This document shows, one piece after another, positions 35,222 through 48,433 of a stretch of 64,000 bases of DNA. Within the stretch, counting starts at the first letter, position 1. The number at the start of each line of letters is the position of its first letter. Source of the stretch: Siphonodentalium dalli. Taxonomy: Eukaryota; Mollusca; Scaphopoda; Gadilida; Siphonodentaliidae. Where the stretch lies: the NCBI GenBank assembly GCA_032622095.1, contig CP136067.1, positions 130,483,030 through 130,547,029 of the forward strand. The letters are read 5' to 3'. The notes under the pieces are model-generated. The model searched no databases and was not told where the DNA came from. It saw nothing but the letters and a program-made list of their open reading frames with translations. The position numbers and the translations under genes are program-made.

Positions 35222-36785
35222 TAATATGATCGCACGTGACACGTAGTGGAGCAACCACACAAATACATCAAACTGTCACAACAATTTCAATCTATACACG
35301 TAGTTTCCAACTGTTGCTGTGTCACGGCATGGGATTTCAAAATGTTGAATATTTTCACCAAAGTTGGAGGGGCGGATTCCGCGGAACACTATACAGTACA
35401 ACCACCCTGCCACCACATCTCTCGTTAAAGCAACTCATACACCTCCATGCCAAACTAAACCTAGCAATTTCCCACGTTTAGCTATGACAAATATAAATGA
35501 CTACATGAGCGCATTATCCCAAAATATCACTGGGCAAATCTTTCGCACGAACAGTTTCATGGGCTCTTGTCAATAGAAAACATCCCTCGTTTGAATCCAG
35601 TCTGTATTTTTTCTAGAAAATGGTCTTTAGAGACGTCTCTTATTGCATTTAAGTGTATACATTGTCGAAGGCAGCTGAATAAGCTCATGCCTGCAGGTCA
35701 AAAATTCAAACTGATAGTCAAAAGGACATTTGAAAACATGATGAAGAATACAATCTTATATATACACACTAGGTCAAAAGAAGAACAAACAAAAAAGGAA
35801 CAATGAAAACCAAACAAACAAACAACACGTTTGTAGGGAGGGATCCAGGATCCCATATTTATTGTGTGCATATTGTATATAAAAAGTTGTATATGTGTTA
35901 TATATATACCTTTATTGTCCTCCAATTTCTGAAGAGTGATACATATACATAATCAAAGTCAAATATACATTATATACGCTAAAGAGTGGTATATACCACT
36001 CTTCATCTGTATGGGTCTGATACGCTTAAGAACGGTAGGCTATACCGCCCTTTAGCGGTTGGTACCAAGGAACGGTATGGGCCCACCGCTCTTCAGCGCT
36101 GCCACTAAAGAACGGATACTGCTACTCAGTGACAAACGTCCAAGAACGGGGCACAGGAGTGGTGTACATCGGTATATACCAATATTTAGCTATACATGGT
36201 CCTGGCGCGATAAAGAACGGTCTTACATTACCATCCGTACTGCTCGATCTCCAGTGTCCGACTATAAAGAGCCGTATACCGCTCCTTAGACCTCATCGCT
36301 AAAGAGCGGCATGCCGTTCTTGAGCCCTCAGTGCTAAAGCCACTTCGTATATATAATTGCGTCTATAGTCTAGTGATGTGAAATCAGTGTTTCCGGTAGA
36401 GACCAAATGTGTCTGGATTATGGCCCACAAAGCCAAATGACGTAAATGACGTCATGGACCATGTCATGACGTCTTCGCTGGTTTTCGTTCAGCTAACCAA
36501 CGAAATTGGTCAAAATGAAACTAATCTATAGGCCTAAATCACATAGGAATTGTTCAGAAAAACTGAAGTTGGTAATTTCATAGCCATCCCGTTGGTCCAC
36601 TTCCGATTATGTGATTTCACCATTTCTTTTGGGAAATTATTTTTCCCAGGATGCTATGCGAAAGCGAAGCGGAAGTCACGTGATTTTTAACCCATTTTTG
36701 TGCGCCGTTTTTCATCGCGTCGAAATTCTGTTTCATGGTATTGTAAAAATTAATGACGTCATTCACGCCTAAACTTGAAAAGCAA
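35222..36785. repeat. Direct repeat R2, second copy
   Basis: Matches 33,858-35,221 block by block (TAATATGATCGCACGTGACA start; GTGAAATCAGTGTTTCCGG at about 36,378). It is longer by the hairpin-repeat array at 36,000-36,340, which the first copy lacks. Confidence 0.7.
35985..36345. repeat. Array of short interrupted palindromes
   Basis: Degenerate units of about 35-45 bp of the form AAAGAACGGTA ... TACCGCTCTTTAGCG. Each can fold on itself, e.g. AAGAGTGGTATATACCACTC at about 35,985. Present in only one of the two R2 copies. Confidence 0.65.
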
Positions 36786-37648
36786 CAACGCGCCTGCGGC
36801 TCGTTGTGATTGCTATAATTGAATGTTATAATAAATTCAACATTTAGTACCGAATAATTTAGAAGTCGCGATGTCGTAAATTTATTTAATTTCCGGCACA
36901 TGATGTTAACTTCGAAATTAAACAAAGAAAATATTATTTTGTTTCGAGTCATAAACGCATTTAAAAAACGTAATTAATCTCAGTTAAAATGATGTCACAA
37001 GGCGCAGAAGATATTCTGAGAGAATACGTAGCATCAATTCTCACAGGAACTGGCATAAAGAGTCTGTGGAAACGAAACCGAAACTACATCACATTAATCA
37101 AAGCTATTTTTAAAGACAAATGTGGGCGGTGATGTCATACTGCAAGGGGTTGTCTGCGGAAGTTATTTATAGCGACAATAATGTGACAGATAGCGGGTTT
37201 CATCAGACTCAGTACTTTTAGAGTCGGAGTATGGATTTAATCAGAACTGCTATCTCATATACACCAGTTAAAATAGCATTGCTCCACAAAACATTGAGTT
37301 TGTGGTATCTGGCAATAATATTGTCTGTGTGTTGACTAACTTAGCCATTGCATATTCGGAACCTTCCGGTTCCAGATTCAAAATGTTAAGGTTCCAGATT
37401 CGAAATGCCCCAGTTCCAGATTCGATTCGTTCCCATGGGATTTCGGCTACAAGGGAATTCATGACATTATATCGTGGATACAGGGCAGGGATTAATTATT
37501 GGGCTACATACGAAAACACGGACGAATATCATTTATCCGATATCGAGTTTTTTAACGTTTACAAACTATTGAGTAGCTGACATGCGATAGCGGATAACGG
37601 CGAAGAATAAATGCCCCCATCGAATAGCATATAACCTACTTATATACC

Positions 37649-38057
37649 TGTCATGTATGGATCTTGTTATATAGATTGATGGCCCGTATATAGTTTATAA
37701 TGAATAAGATTAGATTCAATCACATTCTATAATTTCAATTTCAGGAATTCACATGTACAAAAAGCCAAGGGAGGTAATCCCTCAAACAGGAAGTCAACAT
37801 ACTCTTTTAAAGTCACACTCAATATGCACTCTAACAATATAACATCCCTCCTGCACTTTAGATTGAAAATTTACTTTTGACTGATAATAATGAACTAATG
37901 AAAAGAAAAGATAGTGAGTTATTTAAAACTTTTAAACTAGATAAACTTATGAAAGTTAACTGTCTTTGAAACTCTCAAAACCCACAATTACTATAAAGTC
38001 AGTCACATACTTAAAATCCTACTCGAATTCACAACACTTTCACACAGTTCTACTTCA
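37649..38057 (-). repeat. Ty3/gypsy LTR (3' LTR of truncated copy)
   Basis: Begins TGTCATGTATGGATCTTG and probably ends CTACTTCA beside the end of the integrase frame, giving about 409 bp with TG...CA ends. The first about 195 bp match the LTR at 57,496. A purine-rich GGAGGTC on the minus strand abuts it as a possible polypurine tract. Confidence 0.65.
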
Positions 38058-38060
38058 AAA

Positions 38061-38967
38061 TTAGACCTCCTCGATAAGTCTTTTTGGTGGTACACCTCTG
38101 TTCGATCTCCTCGGAAATCTGCTATCAGATATTGGTATCTGTATCATCGGTGGAGTGGATGGTCTGGTGATAATCATTTCATCAGCTTCAAGTGGGTAAT
38201 GTTCCATGCCGGATTCATCAGAATAGTCAGTTGGCTGCCTCAGCTCCTTTCCACCAGAGACAACTTTGAAATGTGATACATTTCTTGTAACAGTTTTACG
38301 CCCATCAACCAATTTAGCTGCCACTTCATGAAAGTTTATATGAAATACCCGATAGTATTTGGGATTAAATCGAGTCACCAACTTTCATTTTCTGTCTTGC
38401 CTCACCAAAACCATATCACCAACATTAATGGTTGTGTACTGAGCACATCGTCGTTTATCAGCCCTTTCTTTCATTTTCTGTTTTCTCTCACGGTTTGTCG
38501 TTCAAATTTCATCATCCTTTGTGTGTACAACATTGTCAAATAATGGAAGTTTATTCTTCACTTGATATTTAAAGATAAGAGATGATGGCGGAACCCCTGT
38601 CGTTGAATGTGGTGTTGACAGATAGTTCCGTAAATACTGGAACAACACTTGCTGGTAAGGCTTATGTTCGACATCAGCTGTCTGAAGAACTATCTCTATG
38701 TTGAACATGAACTTCTCCAGAAAATGCTTTGAATTTATGACTGTTGAACGGACTTCCATTGTCCGTTTTCAAGGTGCGCGGAAAACCCATCGTTGTGAAA
38801 ATTTTGTCGAATGCAGGAATAACAGCAGCTGACACCGAAGACACAGGTTCTATTTGAACGAATCGCGAGTACTCATCTACCACTACCATAAGATAGCCAC
38901 CTTCTGGCAAAGGGCTGCAGAAATCCGCAGAAACTTTTTCCCACACATGATCAGGAAGCACATTCAT
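38061..38967 (-). pseudogene. Ty3/gypsy integrase, truncated copy (unit 1)
   Basis: Core from 38,967: WEKVSADFCSPLPEGGYLMV (first Asp of the catalytic triad), VVVDEYSRFVQIEPV, then LKTDNGSPFNSHKF (second Asp). A frameshift near 38,760 passes to KPYQQVLFQYLRNYLSTPH (38,502-38,759). The last frame (38,061-38,381) has the RFNPKYYRVFHI and TVTRNVSHFKVV blocks of the C-terminal domain. The same breaks occur in unit 2, so the gene was already dead when duplicated. Confidence 0.8.
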
Positions 38968-39024
38968 ACACAGTGGTTCTGCGAATTTTCACACCAACTT
39001 CTTGACACGCGAGGCAATTATTGA

Positions 39025-39519
39025 TCAAATATAAATGATATATGCTTCGGCGCATTCTGACAGTTCAGATTCAATTGAATGAATTTTGGATACATGAATA
39101 ATTTTAGAAGAGTATCTCGTAACAAACTCGGCTGGATTTGATTTCCCCGGTCTGTAGTTTACAGTATAATCAAACTCTTGCAATTTCATCAACCAACGCT
39201 CTACACGACCCGACGGACAAGATCTGGGATTTGCACAAATGTTCATTAACGGTCGATGATCAGTTACAAATTTGCAAGGTTTTCCAATGACATAAATGCG
39301 GAAGTGATGCAACGCCCATGAAATAGCCATGAACTCACGCTCGAATTGACTGTACCATTTTTCGGTATCGTTTAAAATCTTGCTAGCGTATGCAACCGGT
39401 TTCATATTTCCTGAATATTTCTGCACTAGAATTGCTCCAAGACCAACTGGACTAGGGTCAACAATTATCTCAGTTTCGGCTTCGGGATTTAAATATGCCA
39501 AGCATGATTTACTGGTCAA
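39025..39519 (-). pseudogene. Ty3/gypsy RNase H, truncated copy (unit 1)
   Basis: RNase H domain: ETEIIVDPSPVGLGAILVQK (first catalytic Asp), VAYASKILNDTEKWYSQFER (catalytic Glu), ALHHFRIYVIGKPCKFVTDH (Asp) and a PGKSNPAEFVTR end. It is followed by an internal deletion that removed the His-His half of the integrase zinc domain. The RT upstream is missing because the duplication junction lies at 39,568. Confidence 0.82.
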
Positions 39520-40727
39520 ACACTTCGTGATTTCATCGAATGATCTTTATTGATTAGAGTCCCACCCAGTGTACTCTCTCTCTCTCTACTGAATCAAATT
39601 CTCGGACCCTCTACGTCAGAGGCCGAAAGTTTTGGATACCTGTCAGTTGATCAACGTATCTAGTAATTTTAAATAATAATTAATGTTCTCGACAAATGCG
39701 TTATGCCCCACATAAGTAGGTATTTGTCATAAACTAATATAACTTGACCCACATGTCTACTAAATAGCCCTATTTGATGCTGTATCCAAACTTGATTAAA
39801 CAATATTTTCTCACCGGTGCAAGATGCCTCATCGTCACAGCCACAATATGACACAACTAAAGCTTTATATTCCAACTAATACACGCCAGTTAATACTGCA
39901 TGGTACTGTATAAACTTCTGTGCGAAAGGAAACAAGAAAACCATAGTCAAAAATGGTAACGCCATCTATATCATATTATTACACATATATAAAATATATT
40001 GGACCTTTAATGTAGTGATTGTGACAAATGTCTATATAGGTAACGGCTATGTATATATAGTTGATTATAGGATATTTTGCTGAATGAGAAAGCATTTAAA
40101 AAACCAAAATTTAATTGGACGTGCCAAACTAAAGTTATGATAATTATGAAATATGTACTCAAGTATGATGTTTTCACAAAGGGCGCATACGTTCCGATTG
40201 GTTGAAAGGTCCATCGCCAAACATGGAGCGCCCGTTATATTGATACACCAAAATATTACTGGTTATATTCAAACAGCCATTGCCAACAAAATGACAACGC
40301 CTTGACGATTGACATGTTATTATGTTGACGTGTTGCCAGCTCGCGGAAAATACACTAAACTGTCATTTTCTCGGTTCTCTTATACGACATTATAATTGTT
40401 GTCGTCTGGCATGTAACTTCTCTTTGTTGTTTGTTCTAATTTCTATCATAATAGAGGTCTGTATTGACTGACAGAAGCCAATATACGGCGGCTGAACGCT
40501 GAATTAGGTTTCATTCACCACCGGTTATGAAGACAAGTTAATCAAAATGCCTTCAAGGTTTCATGAAAGCACCACCTCAGAATTCCGTTAAAACAACTAA
40601 TCCTTCAAATCATTACAACAACTGCGACTAATCACTGAAAGTTTCCCATTCACCACACCATAAAACCGCTAAATGCCGACCAAAAATCTACTAATCGGAT
40701 TACATACACTCCGGATACTTCGCAATA

Positions 40728-43700
40728 TAGTAGAGGCTCTAAGGTCCCAAAAATGGCCAAAGTGTGCAAAATTGGATAAAAGCATGAAACTTGGTATACA
40801 CATTGTTCGTGATATGGGGGTCAATATAAGAGCGAGATCCAAGCGTAAAAGTGACCTTGATGACCTTGAGGTCAAGGTGAAAGGTCAAAATTTCAATTTT
40901 TAACTGGCGGTATGAGTTATAACATTTTTAAGACAACAAATTACTTATACATATCAAAATTACATAAATATGACTTCAAATAGGCCATATTAGTCACCTT
41001 TATAACAAAATCTACAAAGATCTTGAAAACTTTCATATTGAAGCTCAAAAAGTCAGTTGTTCATCCGAATAATTGCAAAAATTCCATGAACAAATGAATA
41101 TAAAGTCCCAACTATTTAACATGCTCACTAAATGCCACCACATTCCACATCATTGTATTGCATATATATCAGCGTACATTACAAGAGTGAGACCCAAGCA
41201 TTAAATTCACCCAGATGACCTTGAGGTCAAGGTCAAAGGTCAAAACTCATTTTTATAAAATTGTTAATGGTGTGGGCTGAGCCTGAATTATTCCTCGATA
41301 TTGGTCCGAAATTACATAAATATATTATACTAGCCGATGAGTCCGACGTTGTCCGGGCTATTCAAAAATCAAATTTCAAGTCGATAGCTCCGCCCGTTTC
41401 CGAGATCTGGTCTGCGCATGCGCAAAGCTGGCGTCGCACGGGCTCGGCGACCCGATAAAATTCGTATCCGGGGCAAGATACATTCACATACCAAATTTCA
41501 CGTCGATAGCTCCACCAGTTTCCGAGATCTCGTCTGCGCATGCGCGAAGCTGGCGTCACACGAGCTCGGCGACCCGATTGAATTTGTATCCGGGGCAAGA
41601 TACATTCACATACCAAATTTCAAGTCGATAGATCCACCCGTTTCCGAGATCTCGTCTGCGGAATAATAATAACACATATCCATGCAAACCATACATTTAT
41701 TTGGCCTCTGATCATCAGCAACTAGGATAGCCCATGTAGTGGCATAGCGAAAGATAGGACTGATTAGTCAAAGTGCCACAGTTTAGTGGTGACCAGATAA
41801 CATACACCGATATATGACTATTCCTCTAGTTTACCTGTGTCGTTGGATTTGGGAGGAATTTGCGAGTCATCTGGGGCAATGTATTCTTCGTATCTATCCC
41901 GAAATTGGGACACCAGTGCTCTTGTCTATATTGATGTCTAGAATATCCATATTATGTATCCGTATTGTGGTGGTCAATGTCAAGAGAAGTCACTGTACTC
42001 TAACATCTGTGAATAGCGTGACCTACACGTATATCTAGCAATGACAATATATTCTTATCCTGGGACTGGGCTACCCAAATACAAATTCCAGCAGTGGTCG
42101 GCCAAGTTAGCCATATCCAGAACATGCATGGCTGCCAATGGCTGACCATAGAGTTCTTCTGCAGTGGTGACCAGATTACCTATATCTGATATCCTGGAAT
42201 TATGGTGCAGATCGAGTGCACCAATATCACCATACACATCATCAAACTAGGCAACCAATGTGCCAGTTTCCAGTGATGAGCAGATTGCCTGTATTCTGGA
42301 ATCATGTGATCATTGTGCAAATCTTCACTTGTGATCAAATTCCCCATACACCGCTTGACCAGTGTACCCATCTATGAAGGTGGTCCGATATCTCACTCAC
42401 GAAGACTGAACAATTATTCAATTCTGTAATTTCAGGACTTTGTCTGGTAATACCAACTCTTAAGTATGAAACTTTTTTAATTTTGATAATGAAACCACCA
42501 AATTCTCTTCAGTATAGTATGAAGAATATTAGCAAGGTATAGCCAATATAACTTGTATTGCCATTGCCAAAGAAATTAACCTGATTCATGCCAACATTCC
42601 GTCTACACTTACATGCTGGTCAAGCCATTTGGAAGTTTTGTGTCAAATGTGTAGCAGCAAAGTGGAATAATCCAATCTTCTGATAAGATTTTCTATAGTG
42701 AGAAACCAACACTATTCATGCAGTAGGAGAATATTGGAGATTCAAATGTTTCCGTGTGTCTTGATTGAAGTCAATTAAGCATATCGGCGGTTGCATTGTG
42801 GACATGTCGCTTACCACCAGATTATGTTTACACATTCGGAGCACTACAAATTGGGCCGATATCTCAAAACGTGTAGCTTTCGTGCCGTAAATCACACGAC
42901 TTCTCCTGCCAAGTGTGTATCCATACAAGTATACCACAGTAGCACATGTTACAAGTTAAACGAATGTTTGGCTGAACCTGGCCATTATCACCTCCTTCAA
43001 TGAAATCAGTAGAAATGGTAAGTTATTTATCACAGAGAGAGGTACCATTCTAATGCCTTCTTTCTTCAAATTGGTGTTTTGCCCCAACATTTACTGGCTG
43101 TGTTATTGGCACTCATGACTGAAAACATTTTTTTTTTTTTCTCAAAACACATTGATGACAGATCTTGAAACATGCTGTTAGGAGTTGAATATGATTTCGA
43201 TAAATCGCCGACTTGACTTTATTCAGTTTAATTTTCAAAACAGGTATACATTTTGACTAAGTACTACATGCGACAAGCGTATGGTCTGAACTGTATTAGC
43301 TTATGACAATACAATATTAATGGGATGACAATAATAATTTTAAAAAATGGTGTATCTTCGTTGATAAGTGCCGTCTGCTGGTGAGGCATGGGTTCCAATT
43401 CTGCTCATTGGATCTTTTATTCATCCTAATAAGGTATTTGATAGTGTTAAAATAATCCACACCAGCTATAAACACCATTCACTTAGTGGTATGTAAGCGC
43501 ATCATTCCATTTTAAGAAACTGATATTTGTTTGTTTGTTTTATTGGGGTTAATGGCCGTTTTAGCTGCTATGTCACATTATGGCATATCAGGTCAGGTTT
43601 ACAGGTGGAGGAGAGGCTGTGAAGAGGATATATATCTCTGAGAATAAATCACTGAACACAGGAAAGCAATTGACAAACTTTCCCAATTACATGTACATGA

Positions 43701-44241
43701 ATCTCTGTGTGTGCCAGCTGATTCAAATCAGTTTCACCATCACTAATTGGAATGGCTTATGTTTGTCTTATGCAACACATACCTTACCAACTGAGCCACT
43801 TTGTGCCCCCACCTATATTGGATATAATTATGATTGTTGCAATATGTTTGAGTAAAACATCTAACCTGATACGCCTAAACAATCCCCTCTCCCAAGTGAT
43901 GATTGACAACATGGCACAATTTTAATTTCAAGGTCACCAAAACATTCCAACTCTCATATAAAGCCCCCAAATATTATGATGTTAGTCATATTATGTCTCC
44001 CCAGTGTGAAGTAATGAATAATATGCACAATGCATAATTTTTAGCTCCCTTATGCACATTCCAGACAACCTATAGTGAAAATTCATGTTGATGACCTTGA
44101 CATTGACCTCAAGGTCATATGACGGGGTCTGCCAATTTGGGTCTCGCTTCGAACTGAACCCCCATGGTCTACTCTATATGTGTACCAATTTTCATGCTTT
44201 TATCCAAATTTGCACACCCCATCAGCTTACAGCCCCCACTA
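40728..44241. mobile_element. 3.5 kb non-autonomous TIR element in unit 2
   Basis: Inserted in unit 2 with a 3-bp target duplication ATA (40,725-40,727 and 44,242-44,244). The empty site is at 29,893 in unit 1. Ends are inverted and imperfect: TAGTAGAGGCTC at left, TAGTGGGGGCTG read from the right, both followed by a block like GTGCAAAATTGGATAAAAGC. It has no transposase. It contains clustered TGACCTTGA/TCAAGGTCA motifs and a tandem repeat of about 110 bp (41,346-41,665). Confidence 0.82.
41346..41665. repeat. Tandem repeat of about 110-115 bp, ~2.8 units
   Basis: Units share CAAATTTCAAGTCGATAG, CCGTTTCCGAGATCT, CTGCGCATGCGC and ATCCGGGGCAAGATACATTC. The ORFs on both strands here are due to the repeat. 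Confidence 0.75.
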
Positions 44242-46854
44242 ATAGGACGTTTAGACATATGTTCACAGTGTTGAGTTGTCGGGGTTATTTCAGACACCAC
44301 CAAGGGGTAATAAAAACAATATCACAACATCGATATGTTGGCTTTATGCATAATAAAAATATACCTTCTTTAGACAAAACTACAAGTCTGGACACATTTC
44401 ATTTATATGAAATTTTAATGGCCAGCAAAAGGATGTTTCCAATGTGAAAACAGTCCAATAGGTTGAGTTTATTTTTTGTCTCATTTTAGACCACATAATT
44501 GAACATCCATGTTTATCAGTCATAATTTGGTTTCAATATCTCATTCAAGTAATGCAATTATCAGGGCGTCAAGTTTTGACGCACATTAAAACAAACAAGA
44601 AAAACTTTCAACAGCGTTACAGACAGTTCTTGGTAATACATGGAACGTATACGAGCTCAAACAAGATTTAAAATGAAGGTCAGAGTTGAATTACAAGTAA
44701 ATTACAAGTGGATTTATAAAAGCATGTGTCATAAGGAAGCGTTAGATGTTTGTACCATTAGAGATTCATACTGTCCAAAGTAACACAATTTTACGGTACA
44801 GCAAAGTTACCTGAACATTATGTTATGCATTGTATTCCCGCAATAAACTCTTCAAGAGTCGTCCAGCCATTGTTCACAACAAAATATCGAAAGCAATGAC
44901 GCTGTCGTAAAATTTACATACTTTAACAATGAGACATCCGCGAAGATACATCGGCGAATACAATCACCCTGCAAAAGTCTAACCCGTATGGACATTTCTA
45001 GTACCTTTTAAATCACAGCAATGGTTACTGCCGCCAACTTGAATTTTATGTCTTGAAGCTTTAATTTACTTTAATTTAATTTAATGCTCTATAGGTATCG
45101 GTAGTATTTCTTCTTCTTTTTTTGGAATTAAACCTCATTCCCCAGTGTTTTGCCCAAACAAAATCATAAAACATAAAAACAAATTAATAACACCTGAAAT
45201 GAAACGTTTACTTAATGAAAAGATAATCCTACTGATGTCTACCTCGTGTTTCGACACGTTTACCAAGGAACTACACGTTCAGCGGTGTTGGCGTAGTAGA
45301 ACATTAAAAATCATTAAAAGTTGCAGTTCGAGCCCGAGTCGGGTACAGCTGAGGTCACACTAACAGGACCACACAAGGTGAATCATTGTGACAAGTGGAT
45401 ATCTGCAGTGGTGCTATGCCATATTACATTTTGATGGGAATCCGTTAAACCGTGAGTCCGATTTCGAAACTGTGCACATATTCACATATGTCTTTGCCAA
45501 TTTTCTACTACATGACACATTAAGTTCGTCTGATACAAAATGTTTTCTTAAATAAAATAAATCCTTTAAATTACCAAAAAAGTCATTACCGCATGTAACC
45601 TTCTATCAATATACGTGCCGCATCCGAGGTGTCATATATCACTGGTACCTTATTTTAACAACTTTACCCCTACTTATCATTCGAACCTGGAGTGTCATCT
45701 GAATGTGTGTGTAATTCGATTGCTGTACAATATGGATCACACCCGCATATGCTATGCATGCTTCCACTTAAATCAGCATGACGAATCATCAATGACCAAA
45801 TAAACCCAACCATGCATGTGGCTAAGTGCCGCATACAATATCATATGCATAGCAGGATAGTACATTTAATATAAACTGTTCCTTTTCAGTGAGAATAAAG
45901 TAAAGTTCACAAATAGTCATGGTGATACTTACTGGTCAAGGTCGTCTGAACAATAGTTTTAACAAACTAAAATTCATCATCTAAACAATCACACACCAAT
46001 AACGAACCTTCTCGTAATACACATGCCACATCCAATGTACTAACACACAATGGTACTATATTATGACAAATTGGCCTTCCACTGACCATTCGAAACTGTA
46101 ATGTCACCTGAATATCTAAATGAAAACCAAATGAGATTAATATAAATTGGTCTGGAAGTTTATTAATATTTAAAGTGACTTATACAAGATGATTTTTTAC
46201 GCTATGTGCTTGCCCTATACCACGAATCGTAAGTTTCTTACTATGCCATCTTATGTATCTAGTAGTCGCTTTAACAATCCGACAATAATCTTATCAGGTC
46301 TTATCAGAATTACTATTCAAATCCCATTTCTGGGATCGAAGTGGTATCGAAGTAAACTTTTGCGAGAATCACAGTATTTAGTAGTATCTATAAACAGCAA
46401 CAATGATACTAACACGTTATGAGTAGTTAATATACTTGGCACATAAACACTCGAATATGTTAGTAAGGTTCATCCGCATGTGCGCGTAACATGACATGTG
46501 TGTTAATGTGTTATACTGGAGAGGCACTCTCATGGCGTGAAAAGTGACGTAATTTTCGGCGCCAACCCCCCCCCCCCCGTTTATAGATATTGGACCAACG
46601 TTTGGGAACACCTGTAAACAAAAGTCGATGGCGAAGAAAACATGTGACGGTCGATACGTTTAATATGCTTCAACCAAAATAATCTCATCCCACTCACAGC
46701 GCTCAGTCAGTCCCAGTATCACATTATCTGTATTTCGTAGATCGCTCATTTGGTTATTTGAATATTGGTTATTAGAATAATGGATTTCTCCTCTTTGCTG
46801 CACGTTTCGTATACTACACTTTGTGCACAAAACATTCTAAACGGTTTGACTAAT

Positions 46855-47170
46855 TGCAGGCGAAATGGTGGGGGATTCGGTTAGGTGTACAATTCCAAGC
46901 CGGTTCGCCCTCCAGATCTGGCGATAAATAAGGGTTCAAATCCACATGTTTCCATCGTGGACTTTATAACTCGAAATCGCCATCTGGTGGAGTTGCCAGT
47001 TCCACGCCGACTGCCGGTTGTTTACCGCACATAGTCGACGAGTTTATCGGCCATTGAAATCACTATTAGATTAGCCGTGAATGTGCGGATTTCCTCTACC
47101 ACTAAAACTGGCAATGTCGTGACATGGCCTTAGTTGCTGAAAGCGACATAAACTCCCAATCAGTCAATCA
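46855..47170 (-). mobile_element. SINE-like repeat, copy 2 (duplicate of copy 1)
   Basis: Same sequence as 32,690-33,005 with scattered base changes and a 3-5 bp insertion next to GGGTTCAAATCC. It arose with the tandem duplication, not by separate insertion. Confidence 0.35.
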
Positions 47171-47973
47171 CGCAGGAAAAATGTTGACGTGAGTCACGTG
47201 ACTTCTGTTGGCAAGTGGCAACACGTGGTTACGGGTAGGTGTGGCTGAACATTGCTATTGTCTTCAATATTGCGCTAGTAGTATTATAGTATTCAGTTAT
47301 ACATGTTAAGCCTGTATGATACATCATGAACAATGTCGTGTCCCGCTATGCATGGGAAATTGTCATCACGTCGTTGAGCTCTAGTATCAATAATACAATA
47401 TAAAGAATAATGGAACTGTGTTTGTAATTGTCGTCAGGTTTTTATATAGACTGGATCCCGCCTATTAATGCGCTGTTACATCATTAACCAACAAAATTGT
47501 GCATTGCAGCCGACGGGGACAATGCTACATTTGAAATCCATTGAGTGAACACTTAAATGTGAATGGGAGTTCAAGTGACGTACTTCTGATAAAATCGTCG
47601 TCGGTTTTTTTAAATAGACTGTATATGCAGTTGGTGGTCCTGAAATAACATTATAACCTTTAATTATAAATACGCCATGTTGACACTTTTCCAAATTGTA
47701 CACCTATCTCACCAGTTCTGATTAAAACCATACTCAGACTCTAAAAGTACTGAGTCTAATGACAATGCATAAAGGTTCCATTATTCCCAGCAGGAATTAC
47801 GTAATTACCAGCCAATCACAATATCCTCAAGAACGCGAGGTAACCAATCAGGCGATAGTCGCATGGAATCCCCAAGAATAGGGTAATTCTGTCAGCCGGT
47901 GCCGATTCCAGTAACCCCCCCCCCAAATAGTTATAAATAACACAATAACTTTTCCGCCGCATGGCTAATGTTT

Positions 47974-48429
47974 CAGGGTTGGGGCGATTACATACCAATG
48001 TAATCGATTACGATTACAATTACTTTTGATTGACATGATTACGATTACGATTACTGATTACATTTTTTCCAATGTAATCGATTACGATTACAATTACTTT
48101 AGTAAATGTAATCGATTACTTTTTGATTACATATGATTACAATTGTTGGTTTCCAACCATTTTGATCGCATAGGAATAACTAATGAAATAATTCAAATTA
48201 ACATGTCAAATATGATTGAATAAAGACATCACTGCATAACATGGAAACAAATTTTAAGAAACGACTGAAACAATAGAAAGATGCAAGCAAAAAACATAAA
48301 AACTTGTTTTTACATTTACATGTATTGGAAAAGTTTCATCATAAAGTTATGCACCAACTTATTGGGAATACATTATGTTTTATTTGTATTTATTTATGTA
48401 AATAAATTTTAATATATTTTTAATTGTCT
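47974..48429. mobile_element. Possible hAT-type transposon end
   Basis: Starts CAGGGTTGGGGCGATTACAT, followed by repeated TGTAATCGATTACGATTAC. CAGGGTTGGG-like ends and such TAATCGATTAC arrays are familiar from hAT elements. The other end is not visible. It replaces the 33,772-38,057 segment of unit 1. Confidence 0.4.
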
Positions 48430-48433
48430 TACA

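Larger units (their letters stand above)
28723..39568. repeat. Tandem duplication, unit 1 (10.8 kb)
   Basis: Starts GTGTACTCTCTC and ends in Ty3 sequence at AGAGTCCCACCCA. It is repeated from 39,569. Shared parts are 28,723-33,771 (matching 39,569-40,727 plus 44,242-47,973) and 38,058-39,568 (matching 48,430-49,944). The join of unit 1 end to unit 2 start at 39,568/39,569 is the novel junction expected from a tandem duplication. It lies in intron 2 of the plus RGK gene. No host gene seen. Confidence 0.75.

Noticed and set aside
41261-41666. ORFs on both strands at 41.3-41.7 kb
   Set aside because: Arise from the 110-bp tandem repeat inside the TIR element; the same peptide appears twice in each ORF.
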